Assembly: GCA_017960805.1 (NCBI GenBank)
Contig: JAGCYM010000023.1
Location: 1 to 43,102, forward strand
Source of the DNA: Ruminococcus sp.
GTDB lineage: Bacteria; Bacillota; Clostridia; Oscillospirales; Ruminococcaceae
DNA: 43,102 bases
Direction of reading: 5' to 3'
Below are positions 30,169 through 39,818 of the stretch, in pieces. The notes under the pieces were generated by a model. It searched no databases and was not told the origin of the DNA. It was given only the letters and a program-made list of their open reading frames with translations. The stretch's first letter is position 1, and every line of letters starts with the position of its first letter. The translations under genes and the position numbers were made by a program.

Positions 30169-31308
30169 ATGTTTGAAAGTGAATACGCAAAAACTGAATA
30201 TATATGCAAAGATAATTCAGTGTTTCATGTGTGGAAGAAGGAAGCTCATTTAGATGATTACAGGAATCCGGTTATCGCTTCCCTTTCAATGCTCAGAGAA
30301 CATCCTGGTAGTCTATTTATCGTAGATGCAAGAAACGGATTCGAGGATATCCAGGAAGATGTTGAATGGGGGTTCAATTTCTTCCTGCCAGAACTGAAGA
30401 AAACTCAATGCCAAATATGGGGATTTATTTTACCAGCCGTATCTGAGATAGAAGGAGAAATAGATCTTTGGACAACTGAAATTGAAAAAAACTTCACAGT
30501 TATAAGAGCTGAATCTTATAATGATATCATCCAGAAGGCACACGCTCTCCTAGATGAGAATGAAAGAATAAAAAACATACAGCTAGTAAGGCTAGATGCT
30601 TCTGATCGAGAACAGTTCATCAAAGACAATCAAGAAGCATTCAATTATGGTGCTCTTGAGGAATTCGGCCAGCGTGACGACCACTTTGAAGAAGACGGAG
30701 AAATCATTTCTCACAAAACAATTTCACAAGCTATAGATGAGGGAACAGCATATCGAATCGTATACGACGGAAAAAACGTTGGCGGTGTTGTTATCAAAAC
30801 ACAATATGACCATGGAGTACTGGAACTGCTTTTTGTCTCCCCTTCTGTTCACAGCAAAGGAATCGGATATGCAGCATGGTGTACTATTGAAGAAATGTAC
30901 CCTGAGGTCACTGTATGGGAAACTGTTACGCCATATTTTGAAAAGCGTAATATTCATTTCTATGTCAATCGCTGCGGCTTTCACATAGTTGCCTTCTATA
31001 ACAAGCACTTCCGCGATCCTTATGATACTGACGAAGAATTATCTGAGATGTTTGAATTTGAAAAGCTCCTTCCTCCAACTCCTGAATCAGTTGAAGCACA
31101 GATACAGAGAATTACTTACTATGAAAATATCATGAAAGAAGCAGAAAAAGGCTCTTCTGATAGTCTCAATGCCTTGTCAGATTATTATGGAAGTCCAGCA
31201 TGGAAACGAGACTATGCAGCGGATGAAGCTGGCCTGCTCCCAAAAGAACTGAAGAGAGGTGTTCTTTCAGAGGATGGTATATATAATCTTTTGAAAACTG
31301 AATTATAA
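30169..31308 (+). CDS. Three-domain protein: N-terminal unknown domain, GNAT acetyltransferase, DUF4298
   Basis: The product is 379 residues. Residues 1-135 form an alpha/beta domain (FHVWKKEAHLDDYRNP, SLFIVDARNGFEDIQEDVEW, IWGFILPAVSEIEGEI) that looks SpoIIAA/STAS-like in size and strand order; this is tentative. Residues about 138-295 are a GNAT acetyltransferase, intact version of the broken gene at 13.0 kb (acetyl-CoA loop VHSKGIGYAAW; ETVTPYFEKRNIHFYVNRCG). Residues about 310-379 match DUF4298 (RITYYENIMKEAEKG, YYGSPAWKRDYAADE, LKRGVLSEDGIYNLL). No ribosome site beyond GAGTG. The ATG at 30169 is preferred to the GTG at 30160. Confidence 0.8.
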   Translation: MFESEYAKTEYICKDNSVFHVWKKEAHLDDYRNPVIASLSMLREHPGSLFIVDARNGFEDIQEDVEWGFNFFLPELKKTQCQIWGFILPAVSEIEGEIDLWTTEIEKNFTVIRAESYNDIIQKAHALLDENERIKNIQLVRLDASDREQFIKDNQEAFNYGALEEFGQRDDHFEEDGEIISHKTISQAIDEGTAYRIVYDGKNVGGVVIKTQYDHGVLELLFVSPSVHSKGIGYAAWCTIEEMYPEVTVWETVTPYFEKRNIHFYVNRCGFHIVAFYNKHFRDPYDTDEELSEMFEFEKLLPPTPESVEAQIQRITYYENIMKEAEKGSSDSLNALSDYYGSPAWKRDYAADEAGLLPKELKRGVLSEDGIYNLLKTEL

Positions 31309-31365
31309 AAAAGCGGTGGCTCATCTTTTTGTTACTTGAAAACAGAAAGATGAGCTACCGCTTTT
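31309..31365. terminator. Strong bidirectional terminator
   Basis: AAAAGCGG..GCTCATCTTT pairs with AAAGATGAGC..CCGCTTTT over a 16-base loop, with A and T runs on the two sides. It separates the convergent acetyltransferase and bioY genes. Confidence 0.85.
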
Positions 31366-31392
31366 ATAATTCTATTTTTTTAAAATAAATGA

Positions 31393-31962
31393 TCAGAAAA
31401 AAAGTTTTCTAAGTCTCTCACCAAGGATAACAGCAACTGCCATTTTTAAGAGATCAAATCCAAGATATGGAATAACACATACCATAAGTGCCCCACTGAA
31501 AGAAATTACATTATTATCAAGAGCGTAAACATGCATAAACCAGAATGTTCCAAACAAATAACAGACAGCAAGGCCAATCAGCATTGAGAAAATACTACGT
31601 ATAATCCTCTTCCATCCATTCTTGAAAACTAATTCTGACGCCCAGAAAATAGTTGTAGTAAACAAGAAGCCAAGCATATAACCTCCTGTCAATCCGAATA
31701 GAGCACCTACTCCCCCATTGAATCCCGAGAATACAGGTAATCCAACTGCGCCAAGCAGAAGAAATGTTAAAACTGAAAAAGTACTGCACTTTCCTCCAAG
31801 TAAAACAAGAGAAAAAAATATCGCAAAAGTCTGAAGTGTAAAAGGAACTGTAGTAGGAATACTTATCCATGAACAAACAATAATTAGAACCGCCATAAGC
31901 GCCGTGAAAGTCAGTTCCTTTGTAGTAAATATGCTTTTTTTATTATCAATAGTTCTTTCCAT
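31393..31962 (-). CDS. bioY: Biotin transporter BioY (ECF S component)
   Basis: The 189-residue protein has six helices and the BioY signatures ISIPTTVPFTLQTFAIFFSL, LLGAVGLPVFSGFNGG and LFGLTGGYMLGFL. It is the substrate-binding S component of an energy-coupling-factor transporter and binds biotin in the membrane. No energising ATPase genes are adjacent, so shared ECF modules elsewhere are implied. The ribosome site AGGGAG lies in the right arm of a 39-bp perfect palindrome that overlaps the promoter, which points to tight repression, probably by biotin status. Confidence 0.92.
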   Translation of the reverse strand: MERTIDNKKSIFTTKELTFTALMAVLIIVCSWISIPTTVPFTLQTFAIFFSLVLLGGKCSTFSVLTFLLLGAVGLPVFSGFNGGVGALFGLTGGYMLGFLFTTTIFWASELVFKNGWKRIIRSIFSMLIGLAVCYLFGTFWFMHVYALDNNVISFSGALMVCVIPYLGFDLLKMAVAVILGERLRKLFF

Positions 31963-31968
31963 AAATAT

Positions 31969-32017
31969 CTCCCTGTTGTGATATATTCAGTATATCACAA
32001 CAGGGAGAACTTGTCAA
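31969..32017 (-). promoter_or_regulatory. bioY promoter with a 39-bp perfect palindrome
   Basis: On the minus strand, TTGACA (32012-32017) and TATACT (31989-31994) are 17 bases apart. An inverted repeat with 17-bp perfect arms (CTCCCTGTTGTGATATA and complement) and a 5-base loop spans 31969-32007. It covers the -10 box, start point and ribosome site. Only its downstream arm would be transcribed, so it works as a DNA operator, not an RNA hairpin. Confidence 0.85.
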
Positions 32018-32047
32018 CCATTATTTTAAAATCAGGTGACATGTTTG

Positions 32048-34570
32048 CTATCTTATAAATCCTAGGTACTTATAGCCTTCAGAAATAACGGCCTTCTTTA
32101 TATCTTTTTCCACAACTGAGCCACTTAAAACAAGTGATACTTTTCCTGTTTTATAATCCGGAGTTGCAGTTACTACAAAAGAAAGATTCTCCAAAGCAGA
32201 CTTAACACGTGATTCACAGTGATTACACATCATTCCTTTAACCATGATTATGATAGTCTCTGAATAATCATGGTTATTATCGAACTCAAGCTTAACAGCC
32301 GATTTTATTTTCTTATCGTGTTTATTATTATGAATATCAATTAGATTCAGCCTAAGAGCATTTGTAACCACAAAAAAACTGGACAGACTCATAGCAGCAG
32401 CTCCAAACATCGGTTGTAACTCCCAACCGAACAGCTTAACATAAGCACCTGCCGCAAGCGGTATTCCAATTACATTATAAAAAAAAGCCCAGAATAAATT
32501 CTGCTTGATATTTCTTAGCGTTGCCCGGCTTAGACGAATCGCTGCCGGCACATCCCTCAGTCTGCTATTCATAAGAACAATTCCTGCAGCATCAATTGCT
32601 ATATCCGTTCCCGCTCCTATGGCTATACCTATATCCGCACGTGTAAGCGCCGGCGCGTCATTAATACCATCTCCGACCATTACAACACATCCATTATTCT
32701 TAAGCTTTCTTACTATGGCTTCCTTTTCATTTGGGAGAACTCCTGCAATTACTTTATCAACTTCAGCCTGTCTTCCAACGGATTCTGCAGTCTTTTCGTT
32801 ATCACCAGTCAGCATCACAACACTTACTCCCATATTCTGAAGTTCACAAATTGCTTCATGACTATCTGGTTTTATAACATCAGCGACACCTATTATTCCT
32901 AAAAGCTTTCTATCAGCAATAAATAATAACGGAGTTTTACCCTGATCAGCAAGTCTATCAGCACTCTGAATCATTTCATCATTAAGAGGCACTAAGGAAG
33001 AAATATATTTCATACTTCCACCCGTTATTTCTTTATTATTTATTAAAGCATGCAATCCATTACCAGCACTTACCTCAAATCCATCTGCTTCATACGGAAT
33101 TATTCCTCTTTGATTCGCTAATTCCACAACTGCTTTCGCAAGCGGATGTTCACTCTTAATTTCAAGAGAATAAGCTAGTCTGACAAGTTCTTCTTCAGAA
33201 GTGTTTTCTCCTGTAATGATATCCGTAACTATTGGTTTGCCTTCAGTTATTGTTCCTGTCTTATCAAGAACAGCTATTACTGTTTTTCCAGTCACTTCTA
33301 AAGATTCAGCAGTCTTGAAAAGTATTCCACCCCTAGCTCCGACGCCGCTTCCGACCATTATAGCTACTGGAGTTGCAAGTCCCAGAGCACACGGACAGCT
33401 TATTACCAGCACAGATATTCCTCTTGCAAGAGCATATCCGATACTCTGCCCAACAATCAGCCAGATAACAACAGTAATAACAGCAATTGCAATTACTACA
33501 GGAACAAAAATACCTGATACTCTGTCAGCCATTTTTGAAATAGGAGCTTTTGTAGCAGCCGCTTCACTTACAATCTTTATAATCTGTGAAAGTGTTGTAT
33601 CCTCTCCGACACGAAGTGCTTCACACTTAATGAATCCCGACTGATTGACAGTAGCGGCACTTACAATATCACCTGATGACTTATCAACCGGTATGCTCTC
33701 TCCAGTAAGAGAAGCTTCATTTACAGCACTGTTTCCTTCAATAACAATACCATCAACCGGAATACTCTCCCCTGGGCGCACAACAAAAATATCACCTTTT
33801 ACTACCTCATCAGCAGGAATAGTGCGTTCTGATTCATCTCTGATTATACAAGCGGTTTTTGGAGCAAGTCTGACCAGAGCTTTAAGTGCATTTGTGGTTC
33901 TCCCTTTTGAAATAGCTTCAAGCAGTTTCCCTACGGTAATTAATGTCACTATCATAGCAGCTGATTCAAAATAAAGACCTTTCATCATCTCCTCAGGATT
34001 AAATTCATGTCCTGATAACTTATGGATGACATAATCAAATAGTATATATACACTCCATAAAAAAGATACTCCGGATCCCATCGCAACAAGAGTATCCATA
34101 TTCGGTGAACGATGGAAAAGACTTCTGATACCATTTACAAAGAAACGATTATTTATTGCCATAACAATAGCTGCAAGAATTAGCTGCAAGAATCCGGATA
34201 CAATAAAGCTATTCTCTATAAATCCCGGCAGAGGAACTCCGAACATCATATGCCCCATCGAGATATACATAAGAATCAACAGAAAAATCAATGATAATAC
34301 AAGTCTACGTATTAAAACATGAGTATCCTTATCTTCAAGAAGTTCTTCATCAGATGAAGAACTAACTCCATTATTATTCAGTGATGCTCCATATCCAGCC
34401 TTCTCAACTGCAGCGATTATCGACTGAGGAGATGCTGTTCCTTCAACACCCATTGTATTAGTCAGAAGACTGACCGCACATGAAGTCACCCCATCAACGC
34501 TGTTAACTGCCTTTTCAACACGCGCACTGCATGCGGCACAGCTCATTCCGGTTATATAATATTGTTCCAT
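32048..34570 (-). CDS. copA: Copper-exporting P1B-type ATPase
   Basis: The 840-residue CopA has an N-terminal HMA domain with [15 protein letters not shown]. It is followed by eight helices including the transport motif [11 protein letters not shown], the actuator TGES ([11 protein letters not shown]), the phosphorylated Asp436 in [10 protein letters not shown], the HP motif SEHPLAKAV, and [12 protein letters not shown] second HMA domain at the C-terminus ([20 protein letters not shown]) is unusual for CopA, whose HMA domains are normally N-terminal, though it is known in some Clostridia. AAGGAGG precedes the ATG. It exports Cu(I). No CsoR, CopY or CopZ gene is adjacent. Confidence 0.93.
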   Translation of the reverse strand: MEQYYITGMSCAACSARVEKAVNSVDGVTSCAVSLLTNTMGVEGTASPQSIIAAVEKAGYGASLNNNGVSSSSDEELLEDKDTHVLIRRLVLSLIFLLILMYISMGHMMFGVPLPGFIENSFIVSGFLQLILAAIVMAINNRFFVNGIRSLFHRSPNMDTLVAMGSGVSFLWSVYILFDYVIHKLSGHEFNPEEMMKGLYFESAAMIVTLITVGKLLEAISKGRTTNALKALVRLAPKTACIIRDESERTIPADEVVKGDIFVVRPGESIPVDGIVIEGNSAVNEASLTGESIPVDKSSGDIVSAATVNQSGFIKCEALRVGEDTTLSQIIKIVSEAAATKAPISKMADRVSGIFVPVVIAIAVITVVIWLIVGQSIGYALARGISVLVISCPCALGLATPVAIMVGSGVGARGGILFKTAESLEVTGKTVIAVLDKTGTITEGKPIVTDIITGENTSEEELVRLAYSLEIKSEHPLAKAVVELANQRGIIPYEADGFEVSAGNGLHALINNKEITGGSMKYISSLVPLNDEMIQSADRLADQGKTPLLFIADRKLLGIIGVADVIKPDSHEAICELQNMGVSVVMLTGDNEKTAESVGRQAEVDKVIAGVLPNEKEAIVRKLKNNGCVVMVGDGINDAPALTRADIGIAIGAGTDIAIDAAGIVLMNSRLRDVPAAIRLSRATLRNIKQNLFWAFFYNVIGIPLAAGAYVKLFGWELQPMFGAAAMSLSSFFVVTNALRLNLIDIHNNKHDKKIKSAVKLEFDNNHDYSETIIIMVKGMMCNHCESRVKSALENLSFVVTATPDYKTGKVSLVLSGSVVEKDIKKAVISEGYKYLGFIR

Positions 34571-34601
34571 AGCGTAGCCCTCCTTGTTAGTATATACAAA
34601 T

Positions 34602-34630
34602 ATTATATCATATATTTCAGATTATTGCAA
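34602..34630 (-). promoter_or_regulatory. copA promoter
   Basis: On the minus strand, TTGCAA (34625-34630) and TATAAT (34602-34607) are 17 bases apart, about 32 bases before the start codon. I see no obvious CopY-type operator. Confidence 0.6.
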
Positions 34631-34772
34631 TAGAGTATTGCCCAAAAGATTATATTACATTTTTCCAGCTAAAAAAGATATCAGAGGGATAGCGTATTAG
34701 ATTAATAGTCTATATCTAATCTGCACTGGGATTTATAAAAAAAAAATTATCCTGTCCAAAACACACTTTTGC

Positions 34773-34801
34773 TTGCTAACCAATCTAAAAAGTGGTATAA
34801 T
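34773..34801 (+). promoter_or_regulatory. Promoter of the CtpE-like ATPase gene
   Basis: TTGCTA (34773-34778) and TATAAT (34796-34801) are 17 bases apart. Transcription would begin near 34808, at or beside the ATG at 34810, which favours the TTG at 34846 as the real start. Confidence 0.65.
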
Positions 34802-34845
34802 ACTATTCGATGAATCACGACATTTTTGAAAGGAGGTCTCGGACA

Positions 34846-37239
34846 TTGAGCAATCCCAAGAATCATCGCCAGTCCGACCCACCAATACGTATATTAGCAG
34901 AACCTGATACAGGCCTTTCATCCGAGCAGGTTAAACTTCGTACAGATACAGGATACGATAATACTCCCCCTAATCCGCCTTCCAAAAGCGTGGGCGATAT
35001 TATCGCTGATAACGTATTCACTTACTTTAACTTAATATTTCTAATCCTTGCAGGATTGATCATATACTCGAAAAATTATCGAGATCTCTCATTCATGCCA
35101 ATTATCATCGCAAACACACTTATTGGTATTGTACAGGAGCTTCGCTCAAAACGCGTACTGGACAAGCTCTCAATGATGAATGCTCCTGTCACTTCGGTCA
35201 TACGAGATGGCAAAGAGCAGAGTGTTCCTTCACGAGATGTTGTTCTTGATGATATAGCAATATTCCGCGCAGGAAATCAGATCAGTGCAGATGCAGTCAT
35301 ATTAGATGGAAATGTTTCAGTAAATGAGGCTCTCCTAACTGGTGAATCAGATGAAATAGCAAAGTCCGTCGGTGACACTCTCATGTCCGGTAGTTTTATC
35401 GTGTCAGGATCATGCCGTGCGCGTCTTGAAAAAGTTGGAATCGATTCATATATATCTCAACTCACCATGCAGGCAAAAAAATCACGCAAAGGTGAGCAAT
35501 CAGAAATGATTCGTTCTCTGAACCGTATTGTTAAATTTGCCGGTATAATCATAATCCCCATTGGCTTTGCGCTCTTCTATCAGCAGCACTTTCTTGAACA
35601 CAGAACTGTTAGCAGCAGCATTCAGGCAATGGTGGCTGCTGTAATAGGAATGATACCTGAGGGCCTATTCCTGCTGGCCAGCACTACTCTTGCTATAAGT
35701 GCGATGAGACTAGCTTTCAGTAAGGTACTGGTTCACGACATGAAATGCATTGAAACACTTGCGCGAGTTGATGTATTATGTGTAGATAAAACAGGAACTA
35801 TTACTGAGGGAAATATGTGCGTTAACTCTGTTCTTCCTATTGATAGCAAGATCAACGATGAAGAACTCAATTCACTGATCAGTGACTTTGCGGCTGCACA
35901 ATCAGCGGACAACGCTACAATTCTTGCAATAAAAAACTACTTCAATACACCTACCGGACAAACAATCAAATCATTTACCGGATTTTCTTCTGAATTCAAG
36001 TACAGCAGTACAACCTTGGAAAAAGGGACATATGTCCTAGGTGCTCCTGAGTTTCTTCTAAAGGATGAGTTTTCTAAATATAGTGAAACAGTAAACAGTC
36101 ATAGCAGCAAAGGTTATCGTGTTCTTGTCTTCGGAAGCTACAGCGGCGTTCCTGATGGAAAATCTCTCAACGATCAGGTCATCCCTATATGTTTTATTCT
36201 TCTTTCAAATCCGATTCGAAAGAACGCTCCGGATACTTTCCGTTTCTTTGCGGAACAAGGAGTAGAGATAAAGGTCATATCAGGCGATAACCCGATGACA
36301 GTCTCTGAGATAGCCAAACAAGCTGGTATAGCAAATGCTGGAAACTATATCGATGCAACAACACTCCAAACTGAGGAAGCTATCAAAAGCTCTGTTCTTC
36401 ATTATACAGTTTTTGGCAGAGTTACTCCTGAACAGAAGCGTATGTTCATACGCGCTCTCAAGGAAGCAGGACGTACTGTTGCAATGACCGGGGACGGAGT
36501 TAATGACGTTCTTGCACTAAAGGATGCCGACTGCTCTGTAGCTATGGCTTCAGGAAGTGAAGCAGCAGCTCAGTCTTCACAGCTTGTTCTTCTTGAATCA
36601 GATTTCTCAAAAATGCCTGATGTTGTTATGGAAGGACGCAAAGTAGTAAACAATCTAGAGCGCTCCGGAAGTCTGTTCCTTGTAAAGAACATCTTCTCAC
36701 TTATTATGTCAACAATGGCAATATTCCTTAGCATTACCTATCCTCTAAAACCTGCTCAGATTTCACTTATCAGTGTATTCACTATTGGCCTTCCTGGCCT
36801 TTGTCTCTCTCAGATACCAAACAGGGAACTGATTAAAGGAAAGTTCATGACGAATATTCTGCTTAAAGCGCTACCGGCTGGTATTACAGATGCTATAATA
36901 GTAGCTGCAATGATATTCTTCGGTAACATCTTCAAATCGCATCAGGAAGATATCTCTACCGCTTCAACAATTCTTATGAGCGTGGTTGGCATGATGATTC
37001 TTCTTCGTATCGCTAAGCCAATGAACGCTTTCAAATGGGCAATCTGGGGAATGTGCGGAATACTTCTTACTCTCAGCATGCTTTTCCTAAGCAAGTTCTT
37101 TGGTATCAGTGGAATGTCTATCCAATGTATTCTTCTTTGTGTGAATTTCTCAATAATCGCTGAACCTATGCTACGCTACCTGACAAAGATCATAGACGGA
37201 ATCCGGAAACTTTTCTCACACACTGAACAAAGGAACTAA
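34846..37239 (+). CDS. CtpE-like P-type ATPase (HAD-IC family, cation transport)
   Basis: The 797-residue P-type ATPase has the actuator LLTGESDE, phosphorylation site [10 protein letters not shown] (Asp314), hinge MTGDGVNDVLALKDADCSVA, and the membrane signature GMIPEGLFLLASTTLAISAM. The PEGL motif and lack of HMA domains fit the CtpE-type branch, for which calcium uptake has been shown in mycobacteria. The TTG at 34846 has AAGGAGGT correctly placed; the ATG at 34810 sits at the predicted transcription start. It is divergent from copA. Substrate here is inferred from family. Confidence 0.85.
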   Translation: MSNPKNHRQSDPPIRILAEPDTGLSSEQVKLRTDTGYDNTPPNPPSKSVGDIIADNVFTYFNLIFLILAGLIIYSKNYRDLSFMPIIIANTLIGIVQELRSKRVLDKLSMMNAPVTSVIRDGKEQSVPSRDVVLDDIAIFRAGNQISADAVILDGNVSVNEALLTGESDEIAKSVGDTLMSGSFIVSGSCRARLEKVGIDSYISQLTMQAKKSRKGEQSEMIRSLNRIVKFAGIIIIPIGFALFYQQHFLEHRTVSSSIQAMVAAVIGMIPEGLFLLASTTLAISAMRLAFSKVLVHDMKCIETLARVDVLCVDKTGTITEGNMCVNSVLPIDSKINDEELNSLISDFAAAQSADNATILAIKNYFNTPTGQTIKSFTGFSSEFKYSSTTLEKGTYVLGAPEFLLKDEFSKYSETVNSHSSKGYRVLVFGSYSGVPDGKSLNDQVIPICFILLSNPIRKNAPDTFRFFAEQGVEIKVISGDNPMTVSEIAKQAGIANAGNYIDATTLQTEEAIKSSVLHYTVFGRVTPEQKRMFIRALKEAGRTVAMTGDGVNDVLALKDADCSVAMASGSEAAAQSSQLVLLESDFSKMPDVVMEGRKVVNNLERSGSLFLVKNIFSLIMSTMAIFLSITYPLKPAQISLISVFTIGLPGLCLSQIPNRELIKGKFMTNILLKALPAGITDAIIVAAMIFFGNIFKSHQEDISTASTILMSVVGMMILLRIAKPMNAFKWAIWGMCGILLTLSMLFLSKFFGISGMSIQCILLCVNFSIIAEPMLRYLTKIIDGIRKLFSHTEQRN

Positions 37240-37260
37240 TTAACTTATCCCATATCGTCC

Positions 37261-37293
37261 AAGCCTGAAAGAGTTAATTTTTTCAGGCTTTTT
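37261..37293 (+). terminator. Terminator after the CtpE-like gene
   Basis: AAGCCTGAAA and TTTCAGGCTT form the stem, followed by TTTTT. It overlaps the stop of the convergent clp gene, whose own side has no T run. Confidence 0.8.
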
Positions 37294-39635
37294 CATACAG
37301 TAACACTTTTTATAATACGGATATGACCATTTTCTTCAGCAATGCTTACTACATCTCCACTCTTAATTCTTGATGAGATTATCATCTTAGCAAGTTCATT
37401 TTCTATCATATCCGTAACCCTTCTTTTTATAGGCCGCGCTCCGTATTTTTCTGTTTCTTTTGCCGCTGCAATAGCTTTGACCACTTCTTCAGTATAGCTC
37501 ATTTCAATTCCAATTCCTTTCGCTCTGAAACACAGATCATCTATCGCCTTTCGGCTTATTTTCAAAATATCCTCATGCTCAAGACTACGGAACACAATTA
37601 TCTCATCTATTCTTCCTGTAAATTCAGAAGTAAAATGTGCTCTCACAGCATCTGTAACACGCTTCTCATCCGCTTCATTTTTATCGACTCCAAATCCAAG
37701 TGATGTTCTTCCTGATATTTCATCTGCACCGACATTGGATGTCATTATTATCATGCAGTTTCGGAAGCTGACTTTACGCAGTGCAGAATCTGTAAGCGTT
37801 CCATAATCCATCACTTGTAATAGAATATTCAGGACCTCCGGATCAGCTTTTTCTATCTCATCAAATAGGATCAATGAATATGGATCTCTTCTGACCCTGT
37901 CACAGAGTGATGTATTCTTGTCATCATAACCGGCATATCCAGGAGGCGCTCCGATCAGTTTTGAAACTGAATGCTTCTCCATATATTCAGACATATCAAC
38001 ACGTATCAATTTCTTCTCTGATCCATAAAGGTTTTCAGCGAGTGCACGCGCGAGTTCCGTCTTCCCTACTCCGGAAGGGCCGGCAAATAACAAAGATGCT
38101 GCAGGTCTTCCTATTTCTCGAAGTCCTGATCTAGCACGGCATACCGCATTTGTAACCTTCTTAACTGCGTAAGAATGTCCTATAACACGTTCTGACAGTT
38201 CTTTTTCCAGAAAAGTAAGCTTTACAGCATCTTCAACACTTACACGACTTATCGGTATTCCAGTTTTACCAGAAATTACTGACATTATATCTTCAATAGA
38301 AAGGACTGGTTTCTCTCCGCTGTTCAGAACGCGCCCCAACCTGCGCAGATTAACATTCTTACCTCGTAATTCAACAAATCTTGAATCCTTTTTCCTGCTT
38401 CCATTATCATAACGTATCTTTGCACATGCACAAGCCTCATCTATAACATCGATCGCCTTATCTGGGAGAAAGCGATCTGATATATATCGAGTCGCCATAT
38501 TGACAGCAATGCCTATTATCCCGTCCGGAATTGTTACTCCATGGTATTTTTCATAGTTACCCTTAAGTCCTCTTATCATTTCAATACAGCTGTCAATATC
38601 AGGCTCACTGACCTGAATCGGTTGAAAACGTCTTTCTAGTGCAGAATCCTTCTCTATAGTTCTGCTAAACTCTTCAACAGTAGTAGCTCCGATAATCTGC
38701 AGTTCTCCACGTGACAGCTGCGGCTTCATTATATTTGCAGCATCTATGGCGCCCTCAGCAGCTCCAGCTCCGACGATCATGTGTATCTCATCTATAAAGA
38801 GTATAATGTTACCTGAGTTGACCGCTTCGTCAATACATGCCTTTATGCGTTCTTCAAAATCTCCACGATATTTTGCTCCCGAGAGTAGAGAAGCAAGATC
38901 AAGAGAGAATATATACTTATTTCTGAGTGAATCAGGTACAAGATTTCGAACAAAAAGTTCTGCAACACCTTCAACTATTGCAGTTTTTCCAACACCTGCT
39001 TCTCCAATAAGGCATGGATTATTCTTATTTCGACGAGATAATACCTGCAGCACTCGTTCAACCTCTGCTATTCTTCCTATAAGCGGATCATTTTTCTTAA
39101 CAAGTGATATATCAGTAAGATTCTTTCCATAACGAAAAAGATTAGGCAGATGAGAAAGCTTTGGCTTTATTGATTCATAAAGCTCTCCCCTCACCTCAGA
39201 GGAACCAATTACCTCGAGCTCGCTGCATATTCCTGTCAGGCTTCCTCCAACCTTCTTTATAACAGTACACGCACTACATGAAGATTCTTTAATTATAGAT
39301 GCGAGAATATGCTCAGGTGCTGCCTGTTTCTTTTTATCACTCTGTGCTATCGCGTATGAATTTTCAAGTATTCGTTTGGTAGCAGTAGTAAAATAACGAT
39401 GGCTCAGAATTGAGGGTGTTCCAAGCCCGACAAGATCAACTATAACACGGCGTAAGTCATCATATGAAACACCGTTATCAATTAGTATCTCGGCAGCCAC
39501 TGAAGTTCCGTCTCGTGTCATCGCAAGCAGAATATGTTCACTACCTACATAGGTATGCCCCATCTCAGAGGCGGTTTCTACAGCTCCTTCTATTATTTCA
39601 GAAGCCTTACTTGTGAATTTGTCTGTATTTATCAT
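37293..39635 (-). CDS. ClpC-like AAA+ unfoldase
   Basis: The 780-residue double-ring Clp ATPase has an N-domain with duplicated helical repeats (YVGSEHILLAMTRDG, AAPEHILASIIKES). First AAA+ domain: Walker A GEAGVGKT, Walker B LFIDEIHMI. Second: GPSGVGKTELARALAE and LILFDEIEKAD. SLGFGV after TSNVGADE is a ClpP-docking loop of the LGF type, so it should feed a ClpP protease. The middle region between the two rings is only about 50 residues, shorter than in Bacillus ClpC with its McsB-sensitive coiled coil. No ctsR, mcsA or mcsB neighbours. Start at 39635 with GGAGGAG. Confidence 0.9.
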   Translation of the reverse strand: MINTDKFTSKASEIIEGAVETASEMGHTYVGSEHILLAMTRDGTSVAAEILIDNGVSYDDLRRVIVDLVGLGTPSILSHRYFTTATKRILENSYAIAQSDKKKQAAPEHILASIIKESSCSACTVIKKVGGSLTGICSELEVIGSSEVRGELYESIKPKLSHLPNLFRYGKNLTDISLVKKNDPLIGRIAEVERVLQVLSRRNKNNPCLIGEAGVGKTAIVEGVAELFVRNLVPDSLRNKYIFSLDLASLLSGAKYRGDFEERIKACIDEAVNSGNIILFIDEIHMIVGAGAAEGAIDAANIMKPQLSRGELQIIGATTVEEFSRTIEKDSALERRFQPIQVSEPDIDSCIEMIRGLKGNYEKYHGVTIPDGIIGIAVNMATRYISDRFLPDKAIDVIDEACACAKIRYDNGSRKKDSRFVELRGKNVNLRRLGRVLNSGEKPVLSIEDIMSVISGKTGIPISRVSVEDAVKLTFLEKELSERVIGHSYAVKKVTNAVCRARSGLREIGRPAASLLFAGPSGVGKTELARALAENLYGSEKKLIRVDMSEYMEKHSVSKLIGAPPGYAGYDDKNTSLCDRVRRDPYSLILFDEIEKADPEVLNILLQVMDYGTLTDSALRKVSFRNCMIIMTSNVGADEISGRTSLGFGVDKNEADEKRVTDAVRAHFTSEFTGRIDEIIVFRSLEHEDILKISRKAIDDLCFRAKGIGIEMSYTEEVVKAIAAAKETEKYGARPIKRRVTDMIENELAKMIISSRIKSGDVVSIAEENGHIRIIKSVTV

Positions 39636-39729
39636 TTTGCTTCTCCTCCTGTTCTGCACATATATGCTTCATTAATTATGCCACTCCAAAAGTGCGATAA
39701 TAGTCGAAATAATCAATGTGGCAAAAATT

Positions 39730-39758
39730 TTGTAACACAAATAATCCTATGGCATACT
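39730..39758 (+). promoter_or_regulatory. Promoter of the small Cys-rich gene
   Basis: TTGTAA (39730-39735) and CATACT (39753-39758) are 17 bases apart, 60 bases before the ATG at 39819. A minus-strand promoter for the clp gene probably overlaps this area (TTGCCA and TATTAT, 16 bases apart). Confidence 0.45.
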
Positions 39759-39818
39759 ATGTACTATGAAACGCGAAAGAAGCGCTTCAAATAACTCTAC
39801 TCAAAGGAGAAAAACATT

